Shown: positions 62,863-64,000 of the stretch, piece by piece
How the letters are laid out: every line of letters begins with the position of its first letter
Numbering within the stretch: position 1 is the stretch's first letter
Assembly (NCBI GenBank): GCA_034003245.1
Contig: JAVEYY010000011.1
Location: 51,842-115,841 of the forward strand
Source of the DNA: Perlabentimonas sp034003245
GTDB lineage: Bacteria > Bacteroidota > Bacteroidia > Bacteroidales > Tenuifilaceae
Length of the DNA stretch: 64,000 bases
Direction: 5' to 3'
Notes under the pieces: model-generated
Database searches by the model: none
What the model saw: the letters and a program-made list of their open reading frames with translations, nothing else
Told to the model about the DNA's origin: nothing
Translations under genes and position numbers: made by a program

Positions 62863-64000
62863 ATGATTGCACTCTCTAAACTATTACTACTTGTAACCCT
62901 ATTACCCATGGGGTTTTTCTCTTTCCCGCAGGTGGTAATTAGTTTGGAAAAATTCTACCCCAACGGCGTTTTACAGGAGCAGTACTCGGCCTACACTCAT
63001 AATGGAGATACCCTGAGGCATGGTGATTACCGTTTTTTTTACCCCGAAGGCAAACCCATGCAGGAGGGATATTACATCGACAACCTACCCGACAGTATCT
63101 GGACTAACTACTTCCGAAACGGATTCAGGAAAAGTATGTTTAGGTATAAGAAGGGCAAAAAGATGGGTGAGTTCAGGGTTTGGAACGACGATGGATCGCT
63201 TTATCAGGAAGGAGGTTATATCGACGATCAACTCGAGGGAAGGCTAGTTACCTACCACCCCAATGGGGTAATCGATTCCGATAGCGAGTACATGAATAAT
63301 CAGCTAAACGGTTTGTCGATGGCCTACTCCACTGAAGGGAATATTCTTCTTAAGGCAAACTATGTGAATGGGGTACTTGATGGTGATTTTGAGTCGTACC
63401 ATCCAACAGGAGAAATTAACTACAAAGGGAAACGCTTAGATGGCGAGTATCACGATACGCTATACGTGTACTACAAGAATGGAAATATACAGCGTAAGGC
63501 CTTTTATGATAATGGAGTTCTTAAGGGTAAGGTTGTTGGATACTACGAGAGTGGAGTAGTTATGAATACCTCCTTTTATATTGATGGGAGTATTGAGGGG
63601 GAATACAAGGAGTTCTTTCCCAATGGATCATTAGCCGAAACCGGTTCTTATTCCAACAATCAACGAAACGGCACTTGGGTTAGTTACCTGCCCAACGGGC
63701 AGATAAATAGCAAGGGCGATTTTATGGATGGTCGTTACCATGGGCACTGGGTGGTATACCATCCTACGGGTTTTTTAAAACAAGCTGGTGCATACCATCA
63801 GGGACGATCAACGGGCAGGTGGTTTTTTTTCAACGAGCAGGGAGTTGTTAATCTCGATGGTAACTACGTGAATGGCAAAGCCGAAGGCTTTTGGACTGTA
63901 TTTTTTCCCGATGGCCGCCCTGCTGCCCGCATCTTCTTTCGGCACGGAAATCAGGTTGGCGCCGCCTGGGTATACCAGGTCGATGGGTCGGTAAAGCGCG
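62863..64000 (+). CDS. MORN/YwqK-repeat protein (3' end beyond window)
   Basis: The frame runs from ATG 62863 without a stop to the window end (at least 379 codons). After a signal peptide (MIALSKLLLLVTLLPMGFFSFP) it is made of about 15 repeats of roughly 23 residues with the pattern 'Y.NG....G.W..Y...G', as in YwqK-type and MORN proteins ('FYPNGVLQEQYSAYTHNG', 'YHPNGVIDSDSEYMNNQLNG'). These form a beta-solenoid; some are antitoxins, others surface proteins. The exported form suggests a surface or periplasmic scaffold. Total length cannot be known. Confidence 0.85.
   Translation, partial: MIALSKLLLLVTLLPMGFFSFPQVVISLEKFYPNGVLQEQYSAYTHNGDTLRHGDYRFFYPEGKPMQEGYYIDNLPDSIWTNYFRNGFRKSMFRYKKGKKMGEFRVWNDDGSLYQEGGYIDDQLEGRLVTYHPNGVIDSDSEYMNNQLNGLSMAYSTEGNILLKANYVNGVLDGDFESYHPTGEINYKGKRLDGEYHDTLYVYYKNGNIQRKAFYDNGVLKGKVVGYYESGVVMNTSFYIDGSIEGEYKEFFPNGSLAETGSYSNNQRNGTWVSYLPNGQINSKGDFMDGRYHGHWVVYHPTGFLKQAGAYHQGRSTGRWFFFNEQGVVNLDGNYVNGKAEGFWTVFFPDGRPAARIFFRHGNQVGAAWVYQVDGSVKR

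Overview
This window is chromosomal DNA of a Bacteroidota bacterium, probably of the Bacteroidales/Marinilabiliales group. The evidence is the Bacteroidota promoter form (exact TTTG-N19-TAnnTTTG sites before tRNA-Gly, tRNA-Phe and a sigma-factor gene), the many SPII lipoproteins, the TPR/SpoIIE phosphatase, a large cluster of exo-glycosidases, and the general scarcity of Shine-Dalgarno sites. Gene calls, motifs and repeats were read by eye from the sequence; no database search was possible.

Layout. (1) 1-26.5 kb is mostly housekeeping: a surface protein, a DUF3108 protein, a ClC-type channel, a Crp-type regulator, a response regulator next to glyA, a phosphohexomutase, and a three-gene biotin-dependent acyl-CoA carboxylase operon. 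These are followed by tRNA-Gly and tRNA-Leu, an ECF sigma factor paired with a CarH-like B12-binding MerR regulator, an O-methyltransferase and M16 peptidase pair, tRNA-Phe, prfA, pyrF, a MATE transporter with an unusual structured leader, cutC and a secreted phosphodiesterase-fold lipoprotein. (2) 26.6-51.3 kb is one long, same-strand glycan-degradation locus: GH20, GH29, GH20, GH35, GH29, GH95, LacI regulator, MFS permease, ROK kinase, GH92, GH2 (beta-mannosidase) and GH92. Together these exo-enzymes could strip fucose, galactose, N-acetylhexosamine and mannose from host-type N-glycans or mucin-like glycans in the periplasm or at the cell surface. The released sugar would enter by the permease and be phosphorylated by the ROK kinase. 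There is no SusC/SusD pair in the window. A perfect 22-bp palindrome before lacI is the likely operator.

(3) 51.3-54.3 kb holds a class-I amidotransferase-like lipoprotein, dapF, and a four-helix-bundle (S23/IVS-type) gene bracketed by two arrays of 7-bp repeats in opposite orientation. (4) 54.3-64 kb holds what may be an undescribed surface-fibre system. Two small related secreted subunits lie upstream of a 1172-residue outer-membrane protein with Ig-like, beta-barrel, SdrD_B-like, carboxypeptidase-regulatory-like and OmpA parts. A two-domain Ig-like, chaperone-like protein lies nearby, with a SpoIIE-type phosphatase between them. The window ends inside a MORN/YwqK-repeat gene.

The most interesting items are the chaperone/usher-like fibre locus, the repeat-bracketed four-helix-bundle gene, the structured RNA plus small ORF before the MATE gene, and an in-frame fusion of the sugar permease to an AT-rich hexapeptide acyltransferase.
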